A DNA stretch of 64,000 bases from Streptomyces spororaveus. GTDB taxonomy: Bacteria > Actinomycetota > Actinomycetes > Streptomycetales > Streptomycetaceae. The notes under the pieces were generated by a model that was not told where the DNA came from, made no database searches, and saw only the letters and a list, made by a program, of their open reading frames with translations. The position numbers and the translations under genes are program-made. Position 1 is the first letter of the stretch. Every line of letters starts with the position of its first letter. The DNA is taken from NCBI RefSeq assembly GCF_016755875.1, contig NZ_BNED01000005.1, positions 5,036,001 through 5,100,000 on the forward strand. Reading direction: 5' to 3'. Of the stretch, positions 32,953-41,409 are shown piece by piece.

Positions 32953-33300
32953 TCAGCCCTGGCCGCCGTTGAGCTTCACGCCACCGAGCATGGGGGACGT
33001 CCGGGTGGCGCCGTTGGCGAGGCCGAGTACGGTGCCGGGCACGTCGTTGCGTACCTTGTTGACCTTCTGGGCGGTACCCACGACCTTGTTGACGGTGTCG
33101 CCCTGCTCGGCCAGCCCGTTGCCCACGGTCTGCGGAAGGGACTCGGAGACCGGCCCGACGGCGTTCAGCGTCTCCGTCACCCCGCCGGTCAGGCTCATGG
33201 GGGGCATCGCGGCCGCGGGCTCGGCGGCGAAGGCGGTGGCGGAGGCGCCGAGGGCGGCGACGGAGCCGACGACGACAGCGGCGACCTTCGTGAGCTTCAT
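32953..33300 (-). CDS. small secreted protein of unknown function
   Basis: A 115-residue exported protein. Signal peptide MKLTKVAAVVVGSVAALGAS with a cleavage site near AFA-AE. The mature part is rich in Val, Gly and Asn, with a helix-like QTVGNGLAEQGDTVNKVVGT and a tail ATRTSPMLGGVKLNGG. It has no cysteine. GAAAGAAGAGG lies upstream of ATG 33300. It sits within the rodlin-chaplin block, and similar small proteins are common near morphogenesis genes in Streptomyces, but no function is recognised. Confidence 0.75.
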   Translation of the reverse strand: MKLTKVAAVVVGSVAALGASATAFAAEPAAAMPPMSLTGGVTETLNAVGPVSESLPQTVGNGLAEQGDTVNKVVGTAQKVNKVRNDVPGTVLGLANGATRTSPMLGGVKLNGGQG

Positions 33301-33428
33301 TATCGAAATCCTCTTCTTTCGTTGACAGAGGCGACCGTGGCGACCGTCGCGCCACTTTCACCCTGGGTAACGATTACCGGCCGCTGCGGAAACGCGAACG
33401 GGCACACGGTCATAGATGAGGGCATGAC

Positions 33429-33465
33429 AGCGGCCGGAGAATCCGACGGGGATTCTCCGGCCGCT
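33429..33465. terminator. long perfect hairpin, terminator of the long chaplin gene
   Basis: AGCGGCCGGAGAATCC and GGATTCTCCGGCCGCT form a 16-bp perfect stem with a five-base loop, 28 bases beyond the long chaplin stop. On the plus strand it is followed by ATTTATT. Confidence 0.88.
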
Positions 33466-33492
33466 ATTTATTCCGATTACCGGTATTGCCGG

Positions 33493-34644
33493 TCAGGAGA
33501 TCCTGGACCGCCGGTACAGAATGGCGCCGCCCAGGATCAGGGCGCTGGCGAGGGCCGCCGCGACCGCGGGCTGACCCGCACCGGTCTCGGCCAGCATGGG
33601 CCCGGTCACGTGCGCCGGAGCGGGGGCCGGCGGCTGTACGGGCGCGGGCGCCGGAGCCGGCACCGGGGCGGGAGCCGGGGCCGGGGCCGGGGCCGGGGTG
33701 AGGACGACCGGGGTGTCACCCCCGGGGGCGGCCGGCGGCTGGTCCGCGGGCGGTACGACCTCGGGGACCGGGGCTGGGGCCGGAGCAGGGGCCGGGTGCT
33801 GCACGGGCAGGCTGCCGTGCGGGGGCCCGGAGGGACCCTCCTCCATCACAGGAGGCGGGCCGGGCGCGGGGGCCGGCAGCGTGTGCGGAGCCTCCTCGGC
33901 CGGTGCCGGGGCGGGCTCCGGGGCGGGGAGCGTGTGCGGTGCCTCCCCGGCCGGGGGCAGTCCCACGGGGGGTGCGGGCGGCGCCTCGGGCGGTGGCGCG
34001 GGCGCCTCATGGACCGGTTCCGGCATGGGGTGCGGCCGCTCGGGCGCCGGGGGAGCGTGGTGCGCCGGCGGGGGCGGCGGGGACGACTCGGGGTGGTCGT
34101 CGCACTCCTCCTTGCCCCGGTGCTCACCGGGGCCGCCGTAGCCGCCCTCGTGACGGGGCTCCTCCTGGCGCGGCTTCGCGTGCCGCGGCCCGTCCTGCCG
34201 GGGCTGCTCCAGGCGGGACTCCTCCTGCCGGGGCTGCTCGTACCCGCCCGCGTGGCGCGGCGACTCGTGGCGCTGCTCCGGCACCGCGTGCCGACCCGAG
34301 CGCTCGTCGAGGTAGCGTTCGAAGGCCTCGGCGTTCTCGGGGCTGAGGTAGCGCCCGTAGTCGTGGCCGTCGCCCGCGTGCGAGCCGGTGTCGGTGACGC
34401 ACGTGTTCCCCATCGCGGGGTTGAGCGCCGCACCGCCGTCCACGCTGTTGCCGCACACGTTGGGTGTGAAGGTGATCGGTACCGAGACGCTGTTGCCGGC
34501 CAGCACGCCCGGCGAATGCGAGGCCTCGGCGCTCGCTCCGGGGTGCGCGTAGGCCGCGCCGGTCGCGATCGACAGCAGACTCGACGCCGCTGCCGCCGTG
34601 AGCATCCCCTTGCCCAGTACCTGTCGGCTCAGTACCTGTCGCAT
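33493..34644 (-). CDS. long chaplin with single chaplin domain, charged/Pro-Ala spacer and LAETG sorting signal
   Basis: A 383-residue cell-wall-attached chaplin. Signal peptide to about residue 33 (AYA), one chaplin domain at about 41-84 (SPGVLAGNSVSVPI ... C64 and C82), then about 120 residues of Gln/Arg/Glu-rich repeats (EQPRQEES-like), about 150 residues of Pro/Ala/Glu repeats, and a C-terminal sorting signal LAETG (351-355) with a membrane helix and RRSR tail. GAAGG lies 4 bases before ATG 34644. Known long chaplins (ChpA-C) have two chaplin domains, so one domain with such a long spacer is unusual. Sortase E would anchor it. Confidence 0.88.
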   Translation of the reverse strand: MRQVLSRQVLGKGMLTAAAASSLLSIATGAAYAHPGASAEASHSPGVLAGNSVSVPITFTPNVCGNSVDGGAALNPAMGNTCVTDTGSHAGDGHDYGRYLSPENAEAFERYLDERSGRHAVPEQRHESPRHAGGYEQPRQEESRLEQPRQDGPRHAKPRQEEPRHEGGYGGPGEHRGKEECDDHPESSPPPPPAHHAPPAPERPHPMPEPVHEAPAPPPEAPPAPPVGLPPAGEAPHTLPAPEPAPAPAEEAPHTLPAPAPGPPPVMEEGPSGPPHGSLPVQHPAPAPAPAPVPEVVPPADQPPAAPGGDTPVVLTPAPAPAPAPAPVPAPAPAPVQPPAPAPAHVTGPMLAETGAGQPAVAAALASALILGGAILYRRSRIS

Positions 34645-34690
34645 GGGTCCTTCCCTGTCTACCGGCGCCACGGCCGGTGTGGAATCGGAG

Positions 34691-34728
34691 GTGGCCTCGG
34701 AGTGCACCGCCGTGCACTCCGAGGCCAC
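34691..34728. terminator. intrinsic terminator between chaplin genes
   Basis: GTGGCCTCGGAGTGCA and TGCACTCCGAGGCCAC form a perfect 16-bp stem with a six-base loop, downstream of the short chaplin gene at 34766 and before the long chaplin start. Confidence 0.9.
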
Positions 34729-34765
34729 ACCGAGGAGGCTTGCCCTCGCGGGCACAAGCGCTTCG

Positions 34766-34999
34766 TCAGGCGTTGACGCAGGTGTTGCCGAACGCCGGGT
34801 TGAGCAGCGCGATGATGTTCACGGTGTTGCCGCAGACGTTGACCGGGACGTGGACCGGCACCTGGGCCAGGTTGCCGGACAGGACGCCGGGGGAACCCAC
34901 GGTCTTTCCGTCGGCGGCCGCGTCGGCCATGGCGGGGGAGGCGGCACCGGCGAGCATGAGAGCGCCGGCGGCCAGCACCACTGCCTTCTTGTACGTCAT
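34766..34999 (-). CDS. short chaplin
   Basis: A 77-residue secreted chaplin. Signal peptide (AVVLAAGALMLAGAA, cleavage near AMA-DA), then one chaplin domain GSPGVLSGNLAQVPVHVPVN with cysteines in VCGNT and NTCVNA. GGAAGGAAAG lies upstream of ATG 34999. A CGTTGT element sits 45 bases before the start, as in the rodlin promoters, but its -35 partner is weak. It is separated from the long chaplin gene by a perfect hairpin. Confidence 0.95.
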   Translation of the reverse strand: MTYKKAVVLAAGALMLAGAASPAMADAAADGKTVGSPGVLSGNLAQVPVHVPVNVCGNTVNIIALLNPAFGNTCVNA

Positions 35000-35197
35000 T
35001 TGTTCTCTTTCCTTCCCGCAGAGGCGTGTCCACTGCAGAATTAACAACGAGCGGTCCGGGAAAAGGAAACCGCGCTTTTTCGGCGATCCGCCGTTAATTC
35101 ACCCCGATGCCCGGTCCGGTGTGCGGGGCGAATTAATTAGGGCGGCGGATTCATATCGACAATTCCGGGGGCCGGGGGCGCCCCGGCCCTATACGCG

Positions 35198-35235
35198 GCG
35201 AGGCCGCCGCGACCCGGTGGGTGCGACGGCCTCGC
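35198..35235. terminator. probable terminator of rodlin 2
   Basis: GCGAGGCCG pairs with CGGCCTCGC (9 bp) with a GC-rich, partly pairing 20-base interior, just beyond the rodlin 2 stop codon. Confidence 0.65.
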
Positions 35236-35250
35236 TGGCGCGGGCCTCGG

Positions 35251-35661
35251 TCAGCTGCCGTTCGAGACGTTGCCGGAGAGGACCGGGATGTTGTCCAGGA
35301 TGTGCGAGAGGGCCTCGTCGCCCTTGGCCTGGGTGGAGTTCTCGGTGCACTGCTGGTTCTGCGGGCTGGACAGGACGGGGATGTCCTGGACGCCGACGTT
35401 GATGAGGGCAAGCACCGACTGCACGTTGGCCTTCGCGGGGAGCGCGATGCAGGGCTTGTTGAAGGAGCCCTGGATCAGCGCCATCTGCGGGCTCATGTTG
35501 CCGTAGGTGGCCTGGTTGCCGTAGATCTGCGCGGCGCCGTTGCCCTGGACGGTGTTGACGCCGTTGTCGTTGCCGATCGCCATCGCCTGCGGGGCCATGG
35601 CGGCACCGATGCCCACGACCGAGGCGGCAACCGCGGCCGAGGCCATCATCTTCTTGATCAT
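35251..35661 (-). CDS. rodlin (rodlet-layer protein), copy 2
   Basis: A 136-residue rodlin of the same length as copy 1 and with the same architecture: signal peptide ending [23 protein letters not shown], two cysteines (NKPCIALP, QQCTEN) and the C-terminal [21 protein letters not shown]. coelicolor likewise has two rodlins, RdlA and RdlB, near chaplin genes; which is which cannot be decided here. A candidate BldN-type promoter lies at 35707-35735. Confidence 0.96.
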   Translation of the reverse strand: MIKKMMASAAVAASVVGIGAAMAPQAMAIGNDNGVNTVQGNGAAQIYGNQATYGNMSPQMALIQGSFNKPCIALPAKANVQSVLALINVGVQDIPVLSSPQNQQCTENSTQAKGDEALSHILDNIPVLSGNVSNGS

Positions 35662-35706
35662 TGTCGTCCCTTTTTTGCAGGATTGCCCGGTAGCGGAGCA
35701 TCCGGA

Positions 35707-35735
35707 ACAACGCCGCAGCCCTGCTTCGGGTTGCG
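35707..35735 (-). promoter_or_regulatory. candidate sigma-BldN promoter of rodlin 2
   Basis: CGCAAC, 17 bases, CGTTGT on the minus strand, with the -10 element 46 bases from the ATG, exactly as for rodlin 1. Confidence 0.65.
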
Positions 35736-35779
35736 TGGCTTCACTCGGATGCGGGCGTTTCGGGCAGCACGGTTGACGG

Positions 35780-36034
35780 TCAGGCGCTGATGCAGGTGGT
35801 GCCGAACGAGGGGTTCAGCAGGGCGATCACGTTCACCGAGAGGCCGCAGGCGTTCACCGGGACGTCCGCGGGCACCTGGAGCAGGTTGCCGCTCAGGACG
35901 CCGGGGGACCCTGCGGTGACGCCGTGGGCCGTCGCGCCGTCCCCGCCGTGAGCGGAGGCGAGGCCCGCGCCGCCCACCAGTGCGGCGGCGCTCGCGACGG
36001 CGAGGGTGGTGCCGCGCACCAGCCTCTTCTTCAT
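35780..36034 (-). CDS. short chaplin (divergent type)
   Basis: An 84-residue secreted chaplin. Signal peptide (LAVASAAALVGGAGLA, cleavage near ASA-HG), then a His/Gly-rich start (HGGDGATAHG) and one chaplin domain with SPGVLSGNLLQVPADVPVN and cysteines in NACGLS and TTCISA. It differs from the other two short chaplins (PADVPVNACGLSVN instead of VHVPVNVCGNTVN), so it is probably a distinct paralogue. AAAGGAA lies 9 bases before ATG 36034. Confidence 0.93.
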   Translation of the reverse strand: MKKRLVRGTTLAVASAAALVGGAGLASAHGGDGATAHGVTAGSPGVLSGNLLQVPADVPVNACGLSVNVIALLNPSFGTTCISA

Positions 36035-36208
36035 CTCCGCATTTCCTTTCGGTTCGAACAATGGTGCAAGCCATAACGACCCGCCCGTTGCGAGGGTGCG
36101 TGCTATCGCCCAAAAGGCCGTACGAGCGAGTCCGACGTGATTTCCAGCCCGATTTCTGACAAAGTTCACTCCTGTTTTGTCCCCTTGATCGAAAATGGAG
36201 ACAGGGTC

Positions 36209-37300
36209 ATGGGTTCCTCCCGCAGAATCCTCGGCACGCTCGGTCTGCTGTCCTGCCTCACCCTTTCCGTGACCGCCCCGACGGCGGGGGCGGCGGCTCC
36301 CGCTCCCAAGGAGCTGCCCCGGATCCCGTTCACCCAGCGTTACCAGGCCGTGCAGCACGGCGGGCTGGTGCGCGCCTCCAACTCCGGCATCAGCTGCCGC
36401 AAGGAACAGTCCCCGCAGGCCGAGCCGTGCGCCGAGGTGAAGAAGGGTGCGGCCGGGGTCAACAGCGACTTCGAGATGTTCTACAGCGAGGTCGACAAGG
36501 ATCCGGACACCTACAACTCCACCCGGGCCGAGCTCAAGGTCCCGCAGGGCGCGAAGGTCTCGTACGCCCGCCTCTACTGGGGCGGGAACCTGCGGGTCGG
36601 CGAGCAGAAGCCGCCGGAGGACAACGGCCGGGTGCTGGTCGCCGAGCCCGGCGGGGCGTACAAGGAGGTCCTCGCCGACACGGTGACCGGCCACCGCACG
36701 GACGCGGGCAGCGATGCCTACCAGGCCTCCGCCGATGTGACCCCGCTGGTCCGCAAGGGCGGCGCCGGTCTGTGGACGGTGGCTCAGCTCAACATTGCGA
36801 TGGGTCACTCCGCGGTCGGGGCCTGGGGCGGCTGGACGCTGGTCGTCGCCTACGAGCACCCGCAGGAGCCGGTGCGCCGGATCTCGCTGTGGGACGGCTT
36901 CGAGTCGATCGCCGCCCGCGCCGCCGACGCGACGGTGCAGATCGAGGGCCTCGACGCGCCGGCCGGCTCCGCGGGCCGGGTCGGGGTGGTCGGCTACGAC
37001 GGGGACCGCGGCACCCTGGGGGACTCACTCACCGTGACGGCCGACAGTGGTCGCCGGGTGAGCATCAGCGATGAAGAAAATCCTTTTAATGATGTTATGA
37101 ATTCCACGATCACGGAATTCGGCGACCAATCGTTCGTGCGACAGCCCGAACATATGAACAATCTCGGATATGACGCGGACGTGTTTGACCTGAGTCCCGC
37201 CCTGTCCGGTGGTGCCCGCAGTCTGAGCTTCAGGTTCACGGGTGAAAGTCAGGGTCATTTCCTCGGTGTGCTCTTCGTTCAGACAGACGCGCGCCGCTGA
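36209..37300 (+). CDS. secreted DUF3344-type protein
   Basis: A 363-residue exported protein. Signal peptide (LGTLGLLSCLTLSVTAPTAGA), then a beta-rich domain with YARLYWGGNLR, TRAELKVP, SADVTPLV, WTVAQLNIA and GGWTLVVAYEHP, which is the pattern of DUF3344 domains found in exported actinobacterial proteins, sometimes next to DUF11 adhesin repeats. GGAG lies 8 bases before ATG 36209. A stretch at 37073-37180 is strongly AT-rich for this genome and uses rare codons (TTT, CCT, AAT, GTT, TAT). It is 19 bases upstream of the glycan operon and could belong to it. Confidence 0.82.
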   Translation: MGSSRRILGTLGLLSCLTLSVTAPTAGAAAPAPKELPRIPFTQRYQAVQHGGLVRASNSGISCRKEQSPQAEPCAEVKKGAAGVNSDFEMFYSEVDKDPDTYNSTRAELKVPQGAKVSYARLYWGGNLRVGEQKPPEDNGRVLVAEPGGAYKEVLADTVTGHRTDAGSDAYQASADVTPLVRKGGAGLWTVAQLNIAMGHSAVGAWGGWTLVVAYEHPQEPVRRISLWDGFESIAARAADATVQIEGLDAPAGSAGRVGVVGYDGDRGTLGDSLTVTADSGRRVSISDEENPFNDVMNSTITEFGDQSFVRQPEHMNNLGYDADVFDLSPALSGGARSLSFRFTGESQGHFLGVLFVQTDARR

Positions 37301-37319
37301 ACGTAGGAGACCACTCCAC

Positions 37320-38516
37320 GTGCCCAGTCAACCTCGGTCGGCACCGCCCGCGACCGTCCTCCACCTCGTACAGCCCGTCGACGGCGGTGTGGCCAGGGTC
37401 GTCACCGACCTCGTCCGCGCGCAGACCGCCGAAGGGCTGCGCACCGTCGTCGGGTGTCCGCCCGGCGGCACGCTAGGCGACACCGCCCGGGCCGCCGGGG
37501 CCGAAGTGCTCACCTGGCGCGCCGGGCGGGCCCCCGGGCCCGCACTGCCCGGCGAGATCATCGGCGCCCGGCAGGTGCTCCGCCGGGTACGCCCCGACCT
37601 CCTGCACGCCCACAGCGCCAAGGCCGGCCTCGCCGGCCGGCTCGCCGCACGCGGCAGCCTGCCCACCGTCTTCCAGCCCCACGCCTGGTCCTTCGACGCG
37701 GTCGGCGGGGCCACCGCCGCGCTCGCCCTGCGCTGGGAGCGGTACGGGGCCCGCTGGGCCGACCGGGTGCTCTGCGTCAGCGACGCCGAACGCCGCGCGG
37801 GCGAGTCCGGGGGGATCACCGCCCGCTGGTCGGTGATCCGCAACGGCGTGGACCTGGACCACTTCCGCCCCGGCGGACCGGACCCCGACCGGGACCGGGC
37901 CCGGGCCCGCGCCGAACTGCCCCTGCCCGACGGCTTCCCGGCCGACGGACCGCTCGCCGTGTGCGTCGGCCGGATCTGCCCCCAGAAGGGGCAGGACATC
38001 CTGCTGCGCGCCTGGCCGGAGGTGCTCGCCACCGTCCCCGCGGCCCGCCTCGCCCTCGTCGGGGACGGCCCCGACACCGAAACGCTGCGCCGCGCCGCCG
38101 CTCCGTCCGGCACCAGCGTCCACTTCGCGGGTGTCGCCGCCGACATCCGACCGTGGCTTCGGGCCGCCGATCTCGTTGTACTGCCGTCGCGGTGGGAAGG
38201 CATGGCGCTCGCCCCGCTCGAAGCCATGGCCTGCGGCCGCCCGGTCCTGGTCTCCGACGTCAGCGGTGCCAGGGAGAGCCTGCCGCCGGGCCAGGGACGC
38301 CTGTGCCTGGTGCCGCCGGAGGACCCGACGGCCCTGGCCCGGGCCCTGGGCCGGCTCCTCGCCGAGCCGCGGCTCCTCGCCGAACTCGGCGAGCAGGCCC
38401 GGCAGCACGCCCGGACCGACTTCGACGTGCGGCGGACCACGGACGCGGTCACCGGCCTGTACCACGAACTGCTGGGCAGGCCCCGGCCCTTGAACCAGGA
38501 GCGCATCAGCCGATGA
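37320..38516 (+). CDS. glycosyltransferase, GT4 family (GT-B fold)
   Basis: A 398-residue retaining glycosyltransferase. N-terminal VLHLVQPVDGGVARVV (acceptor loop), DLLHAHSAKAGLAGRLAA, an inter-domain VIRNGVDLDHFRPGG, donor domain VGRICPQKGQDILL and the E-x7-E motif in SRWEGMALAPLEAMACG. GTG 37320 has GGAG 9 bases upstream. The stop overlaps the start of the sugar transferase gene (ATGA at 38513). Likely job: adds the second or later sugar to the lipid-linked glycan unit. Confidence 0.92.
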   Translation: MPSQPRSAPPATVLHLVQPVDGGVARVVTDLVRAQTAEGLRTVVGCPPGGTLGDTARAAGAEVLTWRAGRAPGPALPGEIIGARQVLRRVRPDLLHAHSAKAGLAGRLAARGSLPTVFQPHAWSFDAVGGATAALALRWERYGARWADRVLCVSDAERRAGESGGITARWSVIRNGVDLDHFRPGGPDPDRDRARARAELPLPDGFPADGPLAVCVGRICPQKGQDILLRAWPEVLATVPAARLALVGDGPDTETLRRAAAPSGTSVHFAGVAADIRPWLRAADLVVLPSRWEGMALAPLEAMACGRPVLVSDVSGARESLPPGQGRLCLVPPEDPTALARALGRLLAEPRLLAELGEQARQHARTDFDVRRTTDAVTGLYHELLGRPRPLNQERISR

Positions 38517-40033
38517 CGATGGACAGCGCACCCGCCCGGCACACCGGGCAGGGCGGCACGGGGCCCACCGGCGGAGGCGCCTTCGCGCCCGCGCACCCCG
38601 CGGCGGCCCGCCGTTCAGCGACCGCCATCCACCCCCCGCGCGGACCCCGGGCCGACCCGGCCCGCTCCGCCGTACGCCCCCGGCGCGTCCGCCGCCGCGG
38701 CCGCGTGCTCCCGCTGCTCACCGCCGACGCGCTGGCCGCCGTACTCACCGCGACGACCCTGCCCGCGGCGGCGCCGCCCGTCCTGTACGCGGCGCCCGTC
38801 CTGCTCGCCGCACTGCACGCGCAGGCCGGGCTCTACCGGCCGCGGCTCGCCCCCTCCGCACTCCTCGAACTGCCCGTGCTGGCCGGGCGGTCCGCCGTCC
38901 TGTGGTGCTCGGTCGCCGCCGTCACGGCCGCCGCCGACCCGGCCCGGGCCATGGGCTGGAGCGCACTGCTCACCGCCGTCTGCCTGCAGGCCGTACTGGC
39001 GTGCGCGGGCCGCGGCCTCGTCAACCAGTCCCGGCGCCGCTCGGCGGTACGCCGGCCCGCCTCCGCCCTCGTCGTCGGACCCGGCGCCGGGGCGAGCGCG
39101 GTGGCCGCGGCCCTGCACGGCCGCCCCGAGTTCGGGCTGCGCCCGGTCGGGCTCGCCGACACCACGACGCCCGCCGAGGGCGACGGTGGCGTCCTGCCGC
39201 TGCTCGCCACCCACGAGGACATCCGGCGCGCGGTCATCCAGAACTCCGTCGGACACGCCGTGTTCACCCGCCCCCCGGAGGCCGACGAGCGCACCGCCGC
39301 CCTGGTCCGCCTCTTCCACGACCACGGCTGCCGCATGTGGCTCGCCGACCCGGCCGGCACCGCCAAGGTCACCGGCATGCGGGTGCCGCACCCCACCGAC
39401 CAGCTGTGGGGGTACGCCGTGCAGCCGCTGCTCCCGCGCCCGGCCCGGCCGCTGGAGCGCTGGGCCAAGCGGGGCATCGACACCGTGCTCGCCCTGATCG
39501 CGCTGCTCGCCGCCGCGCCCGTGATGGGGGCGTGCGCGCTGGCCGTACGGGTCTGGGACGGGCCGGGGGTGATCTTCCGGCAGGAGCGGGTCGGCCTGTA
39601 CGGGCGCCCCTTCACCCTGCTGAAGTTCCGTACTCTGCGCGCCGACGCGCACGAGGCCGCCACGCGCTGGACGGTCGCGGGCGACCGCGGGATGAGCCCG
39701 GTCGGGTCCTTCCTGCGCAAGTCCTCGCTGGACGAGCTGCCGCAGCTGTGGAACGTCGTACGCGGTGACATGGCCCTGGTCGGCCCGCGCCCCGAACGGC
39801 CCTTCTTCGTCGCCAAGTTCTCCACCGTGCACCCCGGATACGAGGCCCGGCACCGGATGCCCGTCGGCATCACCGGCCTCGCCCAGATCAACGGCCTGCG
39901 CGGGGACACCTCCATCGAGGACCGGGCCCGGTTCGACAACCACTACATCGACACCTGGTCGCTGTGGCAGGACCTGTGGATCCTCGCCCGCACCGCGGCC
40001 TCCTTCTTCCGCTTCCGGCTGGGGGGCAGCTGA
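38513..40033 (+). CDS. polyprenyl-phosphate sugar-1-phosphate transferase (priming enzyme)
   Basis: A 506-residue membrane enzyme of the WcaJ/WbaP/CpsE class that puts the first sugar phosphate on undecaprenyl phosphate. An N-terminal 65-residue Arg/Pro tail precedes several helices (about 65-175) and a nucleotide-binding-like linker; the C-terminal catalytic domain starts with RPLERWAKRGIDTVLALIALL and holds VIFRQERVGLYGRPFTLLKFRTL, LRKSSLDELPQLWNVVRGDMALVGPRPE and GITGLAQINGLRGD, all family signatures. ATG 38513 overlaps the previous TGA. The 1-bp TGATG junction at 40031-40035 couples it to the polymerase gene. Confidence 0.95.
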   Translation: MTMDSAPARHTGQGGTGPTGGGAFAPAHPAAARRSATAIHPPRGPRADPARSAVRPRRVRRRGRVLPLLTADALAAVLTATTLPAAAPPVLYAAPVLLAALHAQAGLYRPRLAPSALLELPVLAGRSAVLWCSVAAVTAAADPARAMGWSALLTAVCLQAVLACAGRGLVNQSRRRSAVRRPASALVVGPGAGASAVAAALHGRPEFGLRPVGLADTTTPAEGDGGVLPLLATHEDIRRAVIQNSVGHAVFTRPPEADERTAALVRLFHDHGCRMWLADPAGTAKVTGMRVPHPTDQLWGYAVQPLLPRPARPLERWAKRGIDTVLALIALLAAAPVMGACALAVRVWDGPGVIFRQERVGLYGRPFTLLKFRTLRADAHEAATRWTVAGDRGMSPVGSFLRKSSLDELPQLWNVVRGDMALVGPRPERPFFVAKFSTVHPGYEARHRMPVGITGLAQINGLRGDTSIEDRARFDNHYIDTWSLWQDLWILARTAASFFRFRLGGS

Positions 40034-41409
40034 TGAGTCTCGTCGTCCAGGGCCGGTGGATCCGGCCGGACATGCCGGGCCTGCTGCGCCGCCACTGGCC
40101 GCTGCTGCCGCTCGCCGCGACCGTGCTGTTCCTGCTGGCCCCGCTCCCGGCGGGGGACGCCACCGCCTCCGGGAAGGTCGGTCCGGCCGACGCCGCCTCG
40201 CTGGTGCTGGTCCTCGTCTGCGCGGTGCAGGCGCTGCGCGGCCGGGTACGGGCGCTGACCCCGCTGGGCGTACTCGTGCTCGGGGCGCCGGCCGTGGGCC
40301 TCGCGGTCGCCACGATGACCGCGGGGGATCCGTACGCCGCCCTGCCCGGCTTCGTGCGCTACCTGCAGGTCTTCGTGCTGGTCCCGGCGGCCGTGGTGCT
40401 GCTGGTGCGCGACGCCGGGGAGTTCCGGCTGGCCGCCGGGTGCTTCGTGGTCCTGGCGCTGGTGCAGGGCGCGGTGGGGGTCGTGCAGTACGCCACCCAC
40501 ACCGGGGCCTCGTACCAGGGCGAGGACGTCCGGGCCGTCGGCACCTTCGGCCCCGGCGACGTCATGGGCATGGCCACCGTCGTGGCGTACGGGCTGATCG
40601 TGGCGACCGCCGCCGGGCTCGCTCCGGGACTGCCGCGGCGCCTGCGGCGGATCGGCGGCGGCTGTGCGCTGGCGCTGGTGCTCCCGCTGGTGCTGTCCTT
40701 CAGCCGGGGGGCGTGGATCGCCACCGCCGGCGCGGCGGTGCTCGTGATGGCGCTGGCCGGGATCCGGCGGGCCCTGAAGGTGGGCGCCGCGCTCGCCGCC
40801 GCCGCGGTGGTGCTGGTGGGCGGGTTCGGGGTCGGCTCGGAGATGGTCGCCGAGCGGCTCACGTCCATCACCCAGGTGTCCAGCGCCCCCGACCAGTCGG
40901 TGACCGACCGCTACACGATGTGGGCCGCCGCCGAGTCGATGTGGCGCGAGCGGCCGGCCGTGGGGGTGGGGCTCAAGGGCTTCCCGGCCAACCGGGACGG
41001 GCACGCCTCGCTGGGCCTGTCCTCCGGAAGCGACACCGCCGGCGCCGGGCAGGCGTACCTGCGCCAGCCGCTGCTCTCCCCGCACAACATGTACCTGCTG
41101 ATCCTGAGCGAGCAGGGCCTGATCGGGCTGATCGCACTCGCCGGCGGCTGGGCCGCGCTGCTGGTGGCGGGGCTGCGGCGGTTCGCCGCGGACGCGGGCA
41201 GGGGCGCGGGGGTGCGGGACTGCGGGCTGATCGCGATCGGGCTGTTCGTGTGGCAGCTGACCGACTTCCTCTACGCCGACATCGGCGGACCGTCCACGGT
41301 TCTGACCGGAGTGATCATCGGCCTGGCGGCCTGGTGGGCACTTCCTTCCCGGGGGGCGGCCACCGCGGGCACACGGGGTGGGTCCCCCGGGGTTGCGGCT
41401 CGCCCGTGA
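40033..41409 (+). CDS. Wzy/O-antigen-ligase-like polymerase
   Basis: A 458-residue membrane protein with about 11-12 hydrophobic segments. It carries the Wzy_C/O-antigen-ligase hallmark: SFSRGAWIA in an inner helix followed by a large extracellular loop (about 270-345, with VSSAPDQSVTDRYTMWAAA, RPAVGVGLKGFP and a late SPHNMYLLILSEQGLIGL containing the catalytic-type His). It would polymerise or ligate lipid-linked repeats outside the membrane. The start ATG is in TGATG; the stop overlaps the flippase GTG (GTGA). Confidence 0.88.
   Translation: MSLVVQGRWIRPDMPGLLRRHWPLLPLAATVLFLLAPLPAGDATASGKVGPADAASLVLVLVCAVQALRGRVRALTPLGVLVLGAPAVGLAVATMTAGDPYAALPGFVRYLQVFVLVPAAVVLLVRDAGEFRLAAGCFVVLALVQGAVGVVQYATHTGASYQGEDVRAVGTFGPGDVMGMATVVAYGLIVATAAGLAPGLPRRLRRIGGGCALALVLPLVLSFSRGAWIATAGAAVLVMALAGIRRALKVGAALAAAAVVLVGGFGVGSEMVAERLTSITQVSSAPDQSVTDRYTMWAAAESMWRERPAVGVGLKGFPANRDGHASLGLSSGSDTAGAGQAYLRQPLLSPHNMYLLILSEQGLIGLIALAGGWAALLVAGLRRFAADAGRGAGVRDCGLIAIGLFVWQLTDFLYADIGGPSTVLTGVIIGLAAWWALPSRGAATAGTRGGSPGVAARP

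Noticed and set aside
36035..36208. BldN-type promoter for the chaplin at 35780-36034
   Set aside because: CGTTAT lies at about the right place, but no matching -35 element is found at 16-17 bases.
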